NCBI GenBank assembly: GCA_027449025.1 | Contig: DAIDMK010000027.1 | Span: 1-40,023, forward strand | DNA length: 40,023 nt | Source: Lutibacter sp. | GTDB taxonomy: Bacteria; Bacteroidota; Bacteroidia; Flavobacteriales; Flavobacteriaceae | Direction: 5' to 3' | Shown: one piece after another, positions 8,943 to 16,248 of the stretch | Numbering within the stretch: position 1 is the stretch's first letter | Layout: every line of letters begins with the position of its first letter | Notes under the pieces: model-generated | The model's input: the letters and a program-made list of their open reading frames with translations, nothing else | Told to the model about the DNA's origin: nothing | The model's database searches: none | Translations under genes and position numbers: made by a program

Positions 8943-9833
8943 TTATTTTTTAGCACTCAAATATTCTCGATATTTATTCGCAAATGCATTCATGGAAGCA
9001 TATTGCCCTGCCGTAAATTCATTTTTGCAATCATTTCGATAATAACTCATATAATTGGTAACTGGCGGATTAAAATCATATTTTTTAGCATCGGATAAAC
9101 CAATATACTCGCATTCATTATTGATTTTTCCATTTGGATCGGCACCCGTGTCACAAATAAAATCACCTTCTTCAACACAATTGGAACCGTCGGATTTTTC
9201 AAGGGTTGTGTTTTCATACGGACTTTTGCCAAAAGTATGCTGCAATCCAAAAAAATGTCCTATTTCATGCGCCAAGGTCGATTCGTTAAACCAAGCTTTT
9301 TCACTAATAAAAGATGTATTACATTCAAACAAATTAAAATAACTCAAAAAATCTTGCTGAATTACGTAGGTAAATCCGTTGAGATGTTCTCCATGAGTCA
9401 CAATAAAAATATTTAAGGCATCGTCTTTCTCCAAATCCTGAGTTAGTAGTCGTCGCAAACTCTTATTCCTTTCAATTTCATCTAAATTAATAGTTGCATG
9501 ATGATGGGAAATTATTGGAAGCAACCGAAATTGTATGTGGGAAGAGAAGAAAATTTGATTTAATGTTTCAATTTTAGCTGCTATTTTAAAAAAATCAGGG
9601 GACCTTTTAGCTGTTACAATACAATTTACATCAAAATAGAGGGTTTTTTCAATAGGTTTACTATTTTGATACAAATCTATGAGTTCTTCTTTTCCTGAGA
9701 CCGAACAATAATCTGATGCGCAAAAAGGATGAATTGCCTGGTTACCTTCTTTATTTTTGCAAGAAAAAATGACACTTGCAAATAGCAGTATGCCTATTAT
9801 TTTCAAGTTAAAATATTTTACTAAAATGGCCAT
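8943..9833 (-). CDS. M43-like (pappalysin-type) zinc metalloprotease lipoprotein
   Basis: 296 residues. The hydrophobic N-terminus ends in VIFSC (Cys25), a lipobox. The metzincin zinc motif HEIGHFFGLQH is at 189-199 (three His ligands, catalytic Glu190), and the Met-turn NYMSY is at 260-264. Several cysteines around DGSNCVEEGDFICDTGAD match the disulfide-bearing loop of M43 cytophagalysin/pappalysin proteases. It should be a cell-envelope peptidase; the target is unknown. It lies 11 bp after the patatin gene and 6 bp before the GDCCVxC gene. Chain length is modest because no C-terminal sorting domain is attached. Confidence 0.88.
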   Translation of the reverse strand: MAILVKYFNLKIIGILLFASVIFSCKNKEGNQAIHPFCASDYCSVSGKEELIDLYQNSKPIEKTLYFDVNCIVTAKRSPDFFKIAAKIETLNQIFFSSHIQFRLLPIISHHHATINLDEIERNKSLRRLLTQDLEKDDALNIFIVTHGEHLNGFTYVIQQDFLSYFNLFECNTSFISEKAWFNESTLAHEIGHFFGLQHTFGKSPYENTTLEKSDGSNCVEEGDFICDTGADPNGKINNECEYIGLSDAKKYDFNPPVTNYMSYYRNDCKNEFTAGQYASMNAFANKYREYLSAKK

Positions 9834-9844
9834 AAAATGTCGCT

Positions 9845-10762
9845 TTATTGCAGATTTTTATCTGGGAGATGACAATAACTCACAGGATTTTTAGATTTGG
9901 CGAATTCATAGCCATCTTTCCACCATTGCGTCATTTGTTCCGGATCAAAAATTAGCGGATTTTCGGTTAAATTATTCGGTGAATAATAAAAACTGATGTT
10001 TATTTTTTTGTTCAATCCAATCAATTTACCAATAACAATATCCTTGTTATTGTTATGATGATTCATAAATTTAAAAGTCCGAAACAATAGCGAAAATGCA
10101 TTTTTCATTTGGGGATGGTTTGTGTTTTCTTTTTGGTCTTCTAAAATAATGACATCTATATCGCAGGCTCCATTTTCAAGGGCATATTTAATGGGAGTTA
10201 AACTTCCATAACCTCCATCAGCATACTGGCAATTATTTTTGGTAAAAATACTCATAAACGGAATAAAGTTACAAGATGCCCAAGCCCAATCGCAAAAATC
10301 TTCATATTTGCAGTTATCAGAATTATAATATTCTATGGTATCTTGTGTAAGATTTGAAACAGTAAAAATCACTTTTTTATGAAGGTGGTTTAGCTGCTCA
10401 AATTCATCTTTGGTGATGCTTCTTTTAATAAGCTTTCGCAGGTTTTCGCTTTCACCAAAGGTTGGACATCCTTTAAGAAAAGTTCTTAACGTATTGAAAT
10501 GGTTAATTTTTGTAACAAAACCATCGGCTGTTTTTGTAATTTTGAATGGAGAAATGCTAAAAATATCCTCTTGGGTAACGGAGGTGTATATTTCTTTTAT
10601 TTTATCAATTTTGCCTAAAGCCAAATGCGGCAACAACAAACTTCCTGTAGAGCAACCCACAAACAACTCATACTGATTACAACAATCTTTAATTAAATAT
10701 TCCGCAATTCCACCAGCGAATGCACCCTTGCTGCCTCCTCCTGATATAATTAAAGTTTTCAT
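9845..10762 (-). CDS. Patatin-like phospholipase
   Basis: 305 residues. The oxyanion-hole glycine run is SGGGSKG at 7-13, the nucleophile elbow GCSTG at 36-40 has Ser38, and the catalytic Asp182 lies in DGGYG, so the Ser-Asp dyad of patatins is complete. There is no signal peptide; the enzyme is probably cytoplasmic or peripheral at the inner membrane and hydrolyses acyl esters of phospholipids or neutral lipids. It is the first gene of a four-gene minus-strand unit with an M43-like protease, a GDCCVxC protein and a peroxiredoxin-like lipoprotein, and a putative ECF-type promoter lies 27-55 bp upstream of its start. Confidence 0.9.
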   Translation of the reverse strand: MKTLIISGGGSKGAFAGGIAEYLIKDCCNQYELFVGCSTGSLLLPHLALGKIDKIKEIYTSVTQEDIFSISPFKITKTADGFVTKINHFNTLRTFLKGCPTFGESENLRKLIKRSITKDEFEQLNHLHKKVIFTVSNLTQDTIEYYNSDNCKYEDFCDWAWASCNFIPFMSIFTKNNCQYADGGYGSLTPIKYALENGACDIDVIILEDQKENTNHPQMKNAFSLLFRTFKFMNHHNNNKDIVIGKLIGLNKKINISFYYSPNNLTENPLIFDPEQMTQWWKDGYEFAKSKNPVSYCHLPDKNLQ

Positions 10763-10788
10763 AATTAACGGTTTTAAGTTGGTAATAT

Positions 10789-10817
10789 TTTAGACGAATA
10801 GAAATAATATCCTGACA
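10789..10817 (-). promoter_or_regulatory. Putative ECF-sigma promoter, patatin operon
   Basis: On the minus strand TGTCAGGAT is followed by 13 nt and GTCTAAA, then the patatin start. This is one of six related sites in the window. Its spacer is one nucleotide shorter than in the other five and its -35 ends in T instead of A. Confidence 0.5.
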
Positions 10818-10994
10818 TTATGCTGCTTATTGCAATTCTAAAAAAATAATTACTTCGGAATTATAGGTTACATAAGAACATATATCACTTAAAAGAATAA
10901 TTTATTCTTCATTCAAATAATGAAAACTTGCACTTTTGGAAAGCACCTTAATTATTTCTTCCTAGTCAACGTGCTTATTGTGTTAGTTTTTAGA

Positions 10995-11750
10995 TTATAA
11001 ATACCTATCCGCCCAAGTTGCAATTACGTGTCCTACATATTCAGAATCCTTTTTATTGCTCAATAAATGGTCGGCGCCGTTTAATGAAATAAAACTTTTT
11101 GGATGCCGCGCCGCTGAATAAATTTCTGCCGCGTTTTCAATTCCAACGGTTGTGTCTTGCGGTGAATGCATAATTAAAAGTGAATTTCTGAAATTATCTA
11201 AAATTTGCTTAATGTTTTCCTCTTGAATATCGTCAATAAATTGTTTTTGAATGGTGAATTCCCTGCCGCCAATACAAACCAATGCACTGCCTGTTTGTTT
11301 AATCTCATCAATGCTGCTATGAAATAAATGGGAAACATGTTCCGGTCCTGATGGCGCTCCAATGGTTGCGATTGCTTTAATGAAAGGGATTTTAGCAGAT
11401 GCGTAAATTACGGCCGCACCACCTAATGAATGTCCGATTAGAAGGGAAGGTGCCTGATAATTTTCTTTTAAAAATTGTGCTGCACTGTATAAATCCTCAA
11501 TATTTGAAGAAAAATTGGTGTGTTCAAAATCGCCTTCACTTTCTCCCAAACCTGTAAAATCAAAACGCAAAACGGCGATATTTTTTTCTGTCAGGGTTTT
11601 TCCAATAGTACGCACAGCGGTTAGATTTTTATTGCAAGTAAAACAATGCGCAAAAATCGCATAAGCTTTTGGTTCGTTTTCAGGCAATTCTAATCTGGCC
11701 GCCAATACCATACCCTTAGTATTTTTAAATGTTACTTTTTGAGAAATCAT
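10995..11750 (-). CDS. Alpha/beta hydrolase (serine hydrolase, OsmC-partner type)
   Basis: 251 residues. The nucleophile elbow GHSLGG has Ser108, followed by Asp199 (HSPQDTTVG) and His228 (GADHLL), a complete catalytic triad. The early HCFTCNK strand is typical of the hydrolase half that in many bacteria is fused to an OsmC peroxidase domain; here the OsmC part is missing and the gene stands alone. No signal peptide, so cytoplasmic; substrate unknown. It is the last gene of the long unit containing the DUF2652 and HD/Pycsar-effector-like genes, 18 bp after the latter. Confidence 0.88.
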   Translation of the reverse strand: MISQKVTFKNTKGMVLAARLELPENEPKAYAIFAHCFTCNKNLTAVRTIGKTLTEKNIAVLRFDFTGLGESEGDFEHTNFSSNIEDLYSAAQFLKENYQAPSLLIGHSLGGAAVIYASAKIPFIKAIATIGAPSGPEHVSHLFHSSIDEIKQTGSALVCIGGREFTIQKQFIDDIQEENIKQILDNFRNSLLIMHSPQDTTVGIENAAEIYSAARHPKSFISLNGADHLLSNKKDSEYVGHVIATWADRYL

Positions 11751-11768
11751 ATCTATTTACTATATTTT

Positions 11769-12932
11769 TTAAAGACTAAAAATGTTATAGGAAATGGCAA
11801 AAGCAATTACGGAAGTAATGATTCCAACCATAAAAATTGTATAGGTCCATCTGAGAATTTTATATTTTCTGTCCAACACTTTCCCCAAAAAATATAAATC
11901 TTTGGTCATAGAGGCATACAAATAATCTTTATCATTCATAACTACCTCTAAAGCGGCTTCAAATTCTCCCAATTTCATTTTATGAAAATTTCCAAAAAAC
12001 AACAAATTCACTTTTTTATTTTCCACATCTTCTTTGGTAAACTTGCCTGAAGTAACGCTTGGTCGGGTTGCAATTACCGATAAGACCATTGATACCACAC
12101 TAAATAACACAAAAATAACCGTTGGATAAATTAAGAAATGGTTGGTTGGATTGTCGAATTTTGGGATTAAATTAGACAACGCCATGGAAATAATAATTGC
12201 ATTTACCGAAAGCAAAATATTGGCTTTGGTGTCGGCAATATCGCTTAAGGTAAGGTGATTTTTTAAGGTTACCCTAAACAGGGTGTCAACACCTCTTTCA
12301 GATCTGTTTCCAGAAATTTCTTTTTGCTCCGCCTTTTTTGTGACTTTTTTAAGTTCCTTTTTAATTGAAATTAGGTTCTCGTTTTTAGCAATATTCCAGT
12401 TTAAAATAGCAAATTTGGTATAATATTTATGTTGATTGAAAACGGCAATATTTTCCTTCATCCATTCAATATTTGTATAAGTGCCACAACCAATATTTTC
12501 AAATTCCTCCCGTAATTGATTGGCAAGTTTGTCATAATTTTTAGAAGCAAAATGCGCAAAATCGGCATCACAAAGAATTTCCTGAAGCAGATTTGAAGGC
12601 GTTTCATTTAATTTTGTGGCATTGATACAGTCCGAAATTTGTTGTATTTTATTTTCTTCATAACCTTCTTTCGTCAAAAATTCTTTAGTGATTGCGATGC
12701 TATGATCTTCATGTTTTGCTTTGTCAACTGTATAACCTATGTCATGAAACCAACCTGCCAGCAATACAATCTCCACCTCTTCATCAGTAAGATTTTCATT
12801 TTTAATGATTTCATTTATTTTGGAAACCACAAATTGCGTATGGTAAAAAGTATGATAAACAAAAGCACTTTTTAGGTTTTTGTTTAAACTTTTTAGCACA
12901 AAGTTTTCTGCTTTTTGAAGGATTGTTTTCAT
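11769..12932 (-). CDS. HD-domain protein with C-terminal Pycsar-effector-like (DUF5706) membrane domain
   Basis: 387 residues. The N-terminal HD phosphohydrolase domain (about 1-190) has His31 in YHTQFV, the pair His63-Asp64 in GWFHDIGYT and an aspartate in CDADF (122-124), so the metal site looks complete. A charged linker leads to a C-terminal module (about 214-387) that begins RGVDTLFRVTLKNHLTLSDI and continues DTKANILLSVNAIIIS. This is the signature of the Pycsar system effector (PycTM) family, with membrane helices near 236-256, 268-290 and 360-385. In Pycsar defence such membrane effectors respond to cCMP or cUMP. Here the HD domain could hydrolyse or sense a nucleotide (inference). The start lies 4 bp from the upstream DUF2652 stop, so the two products are very probably co-translated. 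Confidence 0.85.
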   Translation of the reverse strand: MKTILQKAENFVLKSLNKNLKSAFVYHTFYHTQFVVSKINEIIKNENLTDEEVEIVLLAGWFHDIGYTVDKAKHEDHSIAITKEFLTKEGYEENKIQQISDCINATKLNETPSNLLQEILCDADFAHFASKNYDKLANQLREEFENIGCGTYTNIEWMKENIAVFNQHKYYTKFAILNWNIAKNENLISIKKELKKVTKKAEQKEISGNRSERGVDTLFRVTLKNHLTLSDIADTKANILLSVNAIIISMALSNLIPKFDNPTNHFLIYPTVIFVLFSVVSMVLSVIATRPSVTSGKFTKEDVENKKVNLLFFGNFHKMKLGEFEAALEVVMNDKDYLYASMTKDLYFLGKVLDRKYKILRWTYTIFMVGIITSVIAFAISYNIFSL

Positions 12933-12936
12933 TTGT

Positions 12937-13995
12937 TTAATTTTTATTTTTTAAAACCAATTGTAATTGATCCAGTTTGTTAACCCACATTTTTTTAATC
13001 ATCTTAAGTATATTCGATTTCATAAAAGTGCCCAATGTGTTTAATTCTAAAAATAAATTCACTTCCACTTTTGTTTTATTTTCTGCTGTTTTATGGAGTT
13101 TTATTATGTACGAAAAGTTTTTTGCAAACATCATATCTTTTGTGCTTTCGCCATATACCAAATCATCTGTAGCATCATTCGCAATGGTTTTAAAATGAAG
13201 GCTTCCAATGTTAAGCACACAATTGTGCTGGGTGCCTATTCTGTTTACCCTGTTCTCATCAAACTCAATTTTTTTTACTTCTCTATCCCAAAGATGGCGG
13301 TATTTTAATTCGCTGACATACCTAAAAATATTTTGGACATTTTCATCGAAATATTTTTCAATGGTAATGGAAGGAGTGCTATTTTCAATATTTTCATCGC
13401 CTTCTTTTACATTGGCTATTTGGATATCATTTTTAATATTTCCAAGATTTTTATAAAAATATTCTAGTGATTCTGGAGTTTGGTTTTCATTCGTTTTTAT
13501 CCAAGTCTTATCCACCTGATTTTTATACAAATCATAAGCTTCATTCGTTAACAGAATATATTCATTAACAGGTACTTGATTTTTTAGCAAACCATGAATT
13601 TTTATGACATCTCTTCCGTAAGGTTTTACAAAATCCTTAACTTTTATAAAAGCCAAATCTCCATAATGAACCAAAAATTTAAGCTCTAAATTTGTAGTTG
13701 TTCTACACGAGCCACAATTGCAAATTCGTTTCGATTCATAGCTTTTAGTATGCTTGTGAAAATTTTGGAGCATCGCAGTTGTTTGTTCTAAAAGTTGTCC
13801 ATATTCAGGTATTTTAGATGTAAACATAAACAAAGCATCGCCTTCAATTTCAACCAGTTCTAAATTTATAATATCAGAGTCAATTAACAATTCCAGCAAT
13901 TCGGCAATAATATGAATACCATGCTCAATCTCGGTATTGTTCACAAATTTTGTGAATCCGCTGATATCTGGCATAAAGTAAAGTGCTTTTTTCAT
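12937..13995 (-). CDS. DUF2652 class III cyclase-like protein with C-terminal SRPBCC-like domain
   Basis: 352 residues. The first 190 or so follow the class III nucleotide-cyclase/GGDEF-like fold: MPDISGFTKF with Asp10, and EIEGDALFMF with Asp53, in the positions of the two metal-binding aspartates. Then come a CxCxxC knuckle (Cys92, 94, 97), the LVHYGD strand (109-113) and GRDVIKIHGLLKN (127-139), aligned with the cyclase 'DTVNLAARL' helix. From memory, other DUF2652 proteins have His-Arg where this one has His134-Gly135, so the transition-state Arg appears lost. Residues about 208-350 look like an SRPBCC/START ligand-binding fold. Cytoplasmic. The gene starts 5 bp after the barrel gene and ends 4 bp before the HD/Pycsar-effector gene. 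Catalytic activity is unproven. Confidence 0.8.
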   Translation of the reverse strand: MKKALYFMPDISGFTKFVNNTEIEHGIHIIAELLELLIDSDIINLELVEIEGDALFMFTSKIPEYGQLLEQTTAMLQNFHKHTKSYESKRICNCGSCRTTTNLELKFLVHYGDLAFIKVKDFVKPYGRDVIKIHGLLKNQVPVNEYILLTNEAYDLYKNQVDKTWIKTNENQTPESLEYFYKNLGNIKNDIQIANVKEGDENIENSTPSITIEKYFDENVQNIFRYVSELKYRHLWDREVKKIEFDENRVNRIGTQHNCVLNIGSLHFKTIANDATDDLVYGESTKDMMFAKNFSYIIKLHKTAENKTKVEVNLFLELNTLGTFMKSNILKMIKKMWVNKLDQLQLVLKNKN

Positions 13996-14000
13996 AATTG

Positions 14001-15020
14001 CTATTTTTTTCTAGGTGAAATAAATAAAGAAACATTAAAAAGTAAACCACTTCCCAGCGTATTTTCGAAAATAACGTCATTTTGTGAGCGGTTGGAATTT
14101 GTGACATTGTAGGTTAAATTTTCATTATAGCCCACTTCTGAAGCTGCCCAAAGCCATCCTGCCAATCGTTTTTCTATTCTAGTGCTAAATTGTATTGCAG
14201 AACGATGCAAATGGATATTGTTAAATTGTCCAAGCTCTGGCTCCAAATTGTTAAGTTTGTATGATGCGCCGTCTATTTCAAGCGTATTTAACCAGTTTAA
14301 TCCGGAATTATGAATGTATCTCGATTTTATTAATATTGGCAAAATGGCTTCAACACCCCATTTTTCATTAAAGTTTTTGTTGATGGCAACAACAGGCAAT
14401 ATGAGCGGACTTCCAAACCGGTAATTGTAACTTACGCCCAAAGCGTACGAAAAATTATCGTTTACCTTCCATCCTAAAGCTGGCGAAATGGAGAATTTTA
14501 AATAATCACTTAAACTCCCGCTGTTATTGCCGCTGTAATCACCGTTAAAATCGGCACTGGCTCTCAAAATCCAAAATTTCTTCGATTTAGTTGGTTTAAT
14601 AACTGTGATATTGGCGCCAACACTTTTTAAGGCTTTATCTTCCAAACTTCGGTAAAACGGATTTGAATTTTCGTCTAAATCTTCAAAATGATATTCTTCA
14701 AAAGTGTATTTTAATCCGCCCAAAATGCTTAAATAAGGCTTGTCCACAATCGGAATTTTAAGTTTGGCTTCTAGACTGCTATTGGTTCTTATGGTATTTT
14801 TTGAATCTCCATAGTTGCCGGTTTTGTCATGCGTTTTTATAGAAATGTTTGGCATCGTTTGATAGACAAATGAAGCTCCTTTTCCTACGGGAATTCCTTT
14901 TAGTGCCGGAATGCAATATTCGTTCTCAGCAACTTTTGTAGTGTCAATTTGTGCTTGCAATTGGTAGCCATACACAAAAAGCAAACTCATCAAAACACTT
15001 TTTAATTTGAAATTTTTCAT
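14001..15020 (-). CDS. Outer-membrane beta-barrel protein (DUF6268-like)
   Basis: 339 residues with a signal peptide ending near LQAQ (about residue 24), then alternating amphipathic strands (for example SYALGVSYNYRFG, AIQFSTRIEKRL) and a final FNVSLFISPRKK, typical of a Bacteroidota outer-membrane barrel. I place it in the DUF6268 group from its general layout, with moderate confidence. Its ATG overlaps the stop of the upstream lipoprotein gene by 4 nt (ATGA), and it is followed after 5 bp by DUF2652, so it is translationally tied to the signalling genes. No ligand or transport role can be read. Confidence 0.75.
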   Translation of the reverse strand: MKNFKLKSVLMSLLFVYGYQLQAQIDTTKVAENEYCIPALKGIPVGKGASFVYQTMPNISIKTHDKTGNYGDSKNTIRTNSSLEAKLKIPIVDKPYLSILGGLKYTFEEYHFEDLDENSNPFYRSLEDKALKSVGANITVIKPTKSKKFWILRASADFNGDYSGNNSGSLSDYLKFSISPALGWKVNDNFSYALGVSYNYRFGSPLILPVVAINKNFNEKWGVEAILPILIKSRYIHNSGLNWLNTLEIDGASYKLNNLEPELGQFNNIHLHRSAIQFSTRIEKRLAGWLWAASEVGYNENLTYNVTNSNRSQNDVIFENTLGSGLLFNVSLFISPRKK

Positions 15021-15850
15021 AGGATAAAATTGAATTTTAAAATATTGGCTTTATTTTTTTTCCCTTCATTTGATATATATAAATCTCCGTTTTCTGTAAA
15101 ACTGATACCTTCTGGCTGCATAAAATGGGGATAATTAAGGCTGTATATTTTTTGTAATTTTCCTTCGGAAGAAAATTCTGCCAACATTTTTCCTACAGAA
15201 GAAAGGATGTATATCTTTTTAGAAATAGGATGAATAGCGATGCCGCTTGGCGAAAATTGCGATTTTATATGGTAGTTTTTCAGTATTTCTTTTTGTAAAA
15301 TTGTTAAAACAGGAGTTGGATTTAGCGCATTTTTACCCAATAAAAATTCATAAACAAACCTTTTGCCTTTTCCGTCTTTCTTGCCAGAATTTGATTTGCT
15401 GGCAACCAACAACCTATTTTTATCCACGTCAAAAAACAAACCTTCGGCATTGTCTTGTTGCGTTAAAAAGGTCTTGTGTTTTATTGTTTTCGGTGCATTT
15501 AAATAATTTTGAACTTCAAAAATAGTTCCGTCCGATCGCAACACAAAAGCAGTACTGCCCTTAATTGCTATATCTTCATAATCTCCTGCTTTAGCGAAAG
15601 GAATTGTAATTTCAATGGTTTTGTTGTTTAAATCGTATATAAACAAATTTCCGAGTTCATCATTGTGACAAATCGCTTTTTGGTGTGCTAAAATTTCAAT
15701 TCCCGATATTTCATCAAGCACGCTAGGCATTTCCCAAACAACGATTGGTTGTTTTAAATCATAGGATTTACATTCATCAAAAGTTACTTTCGGTTGTGCT
15801 TGACAAGAAAGTAGTAAACTAAAAATAATAAAAGTGATGCTAAATTTCAT
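15017..15850 (-). CDS. SdiA-regulated-like beta-propeller lipoprotein
   Basis: 277 residues. A signal peptide with lipobox LLSC (Cys16) is followed by repeated propeller-type strands (ISGIEILAHQKAICHNDEL, NAEGLFFDVDKNRLLVASKS, HPISKKIYILSSVGKMLAEF, FMQPEGISFTENGDLYISNE). The last resembles NHL/phytase-like propeller blades of the SdiA-regulated (YjiK) family. It should be anchored in the envelope; function unknown. Its start codon sits inside the CAGATG motif that opens the repeat array at 15848-16038. It overlaps the barrel gene by 4 nt and begins the tight part of the operon. Confidence 0.8.
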   Translation of the reverse strand: MKFSITFIIFSLLLSCQAQPKVTFDECKSYDLKQPIVVWEMPSVLDEISGIEILAHQKAICHNDELGNLFIYDLNNKTIEITIPFAKAGDYEDIAIKGSTAFVLRSDGTIFEVQNYLNAPKTIKHKTFLTQQDNAEGLFFDVDKNRLLVASKSNSGKKDGKGKRFVYEFLLGKNALNPTPVLTILQKEILKNYHIKSQFSPSGIAIHPISKKIYILSSVGKMLAEFSSEGKLQKIYSLNYPHFMQPEGISFTENGDLYISNEGKKNKANILKFNFIL

Positions 15851-16038
15851 CTGTTTAAATTATGATTTTTTGTTGGTACAGATGCAGTTCGCCATTAATC
15901 ATTCTGCTGTGTATCAAAATTTGTTATGGCTCGTTTCATCTGTTTATATTTTATTTTCTATTGGTACAGATGCGATTCGCCATTAATCATTCTGCTGTGT
16001 ATCAAAATTTGTCATGGCTCGTTTCATCTGTTTATATA
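15848..16038. repeat. Tandem pair of ~88-bp CAGATG-type repeats (copies A, B) plus partial third
   Basis: Two units, 15848-15936 and 15937-16024, differ at only a few positions; a third begins CATCTGTTTATATA at 16025 and fades. Each unit opens with CATCTGTTTA, has an internal GGTACAGATGC, and runs on to GTGTATCAAAATTTG and GGCTCGTTT. Read on the minus strand each unit carries a 14-codon frame, MKRA(I/M)TNFDTQQND, with starts at 15939 and 16027. A related unit lies at 25142-25227, and a degenerate half-copy at about 21598-21646. Confidence 0.85.
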
Positions 16039-16073
16039 CTGTTTTTTATTTATCCGCTAGAGCATTTAGATAA

Positions 16074-16217
16074 TTATTCGTTTTTTTTATAAAACAATTT
16101 TGCAATAATTATAAATCCAACTCCCGTAAGCGCCGGAGGAAGAATTTTTGCTGAAATACCAATAACAATCATCGCAATTGCAATGATGATAAGCCCTATT
16201 AATAAGCTGTTTTTCAT
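16074..16217 (-). CDS. Small hydrophobic membrane protein (47 aa)
   Basis: A complete 47-codon frame beginning MKNSLLIGLIIIAIAMIVIG and ending FIIIAKLFYKKNE. It has two hydrophobic helices (about 4-21 and 28-41) around a PP turn, with a Lys-rich C-terminus likely to stay in the cytoplasm. The start lies in the same AAACAGATGAAA context as the neighbouring genes and repeats. It is 31 bp downstream of the glutamate-synthase-like gene and so probably in the same transcript. No family recognised. Confidence 0.6.
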   Translation of the reverse strand: MKNSLLIGLIIIAIAMIVIGISAKILPPALTGVGFIIIAKLFYKKNE

Positions 16218-16248
16218 CTGTTTAATTTTTATATTTACAGCTACCAAA

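Noticed and set aside
11590-11625. Plus-strand TGTCAGGGT inside the hydrolase gene
   Set aside because: No GTCTA element follows at 13-15 nt, and it lies in coding sequence on the wrong strand.
11769-13995. Calling the DUF2652/HD pair a standard Pycsar defence locus
   Set aside because: The cyclase-like partner is not PycC, some expected cyclase residues are missing (Gly135), and neighbouring envelope genes do not look like a defence island. It is kept as a hypothesis only.
15862-16092. A plus-strand coding frame of 76 residues over the repeats
   Set aside because: It reads through two repeat copies, so its sequence is the repeat itself; the minus-strand arrangement explains it better.
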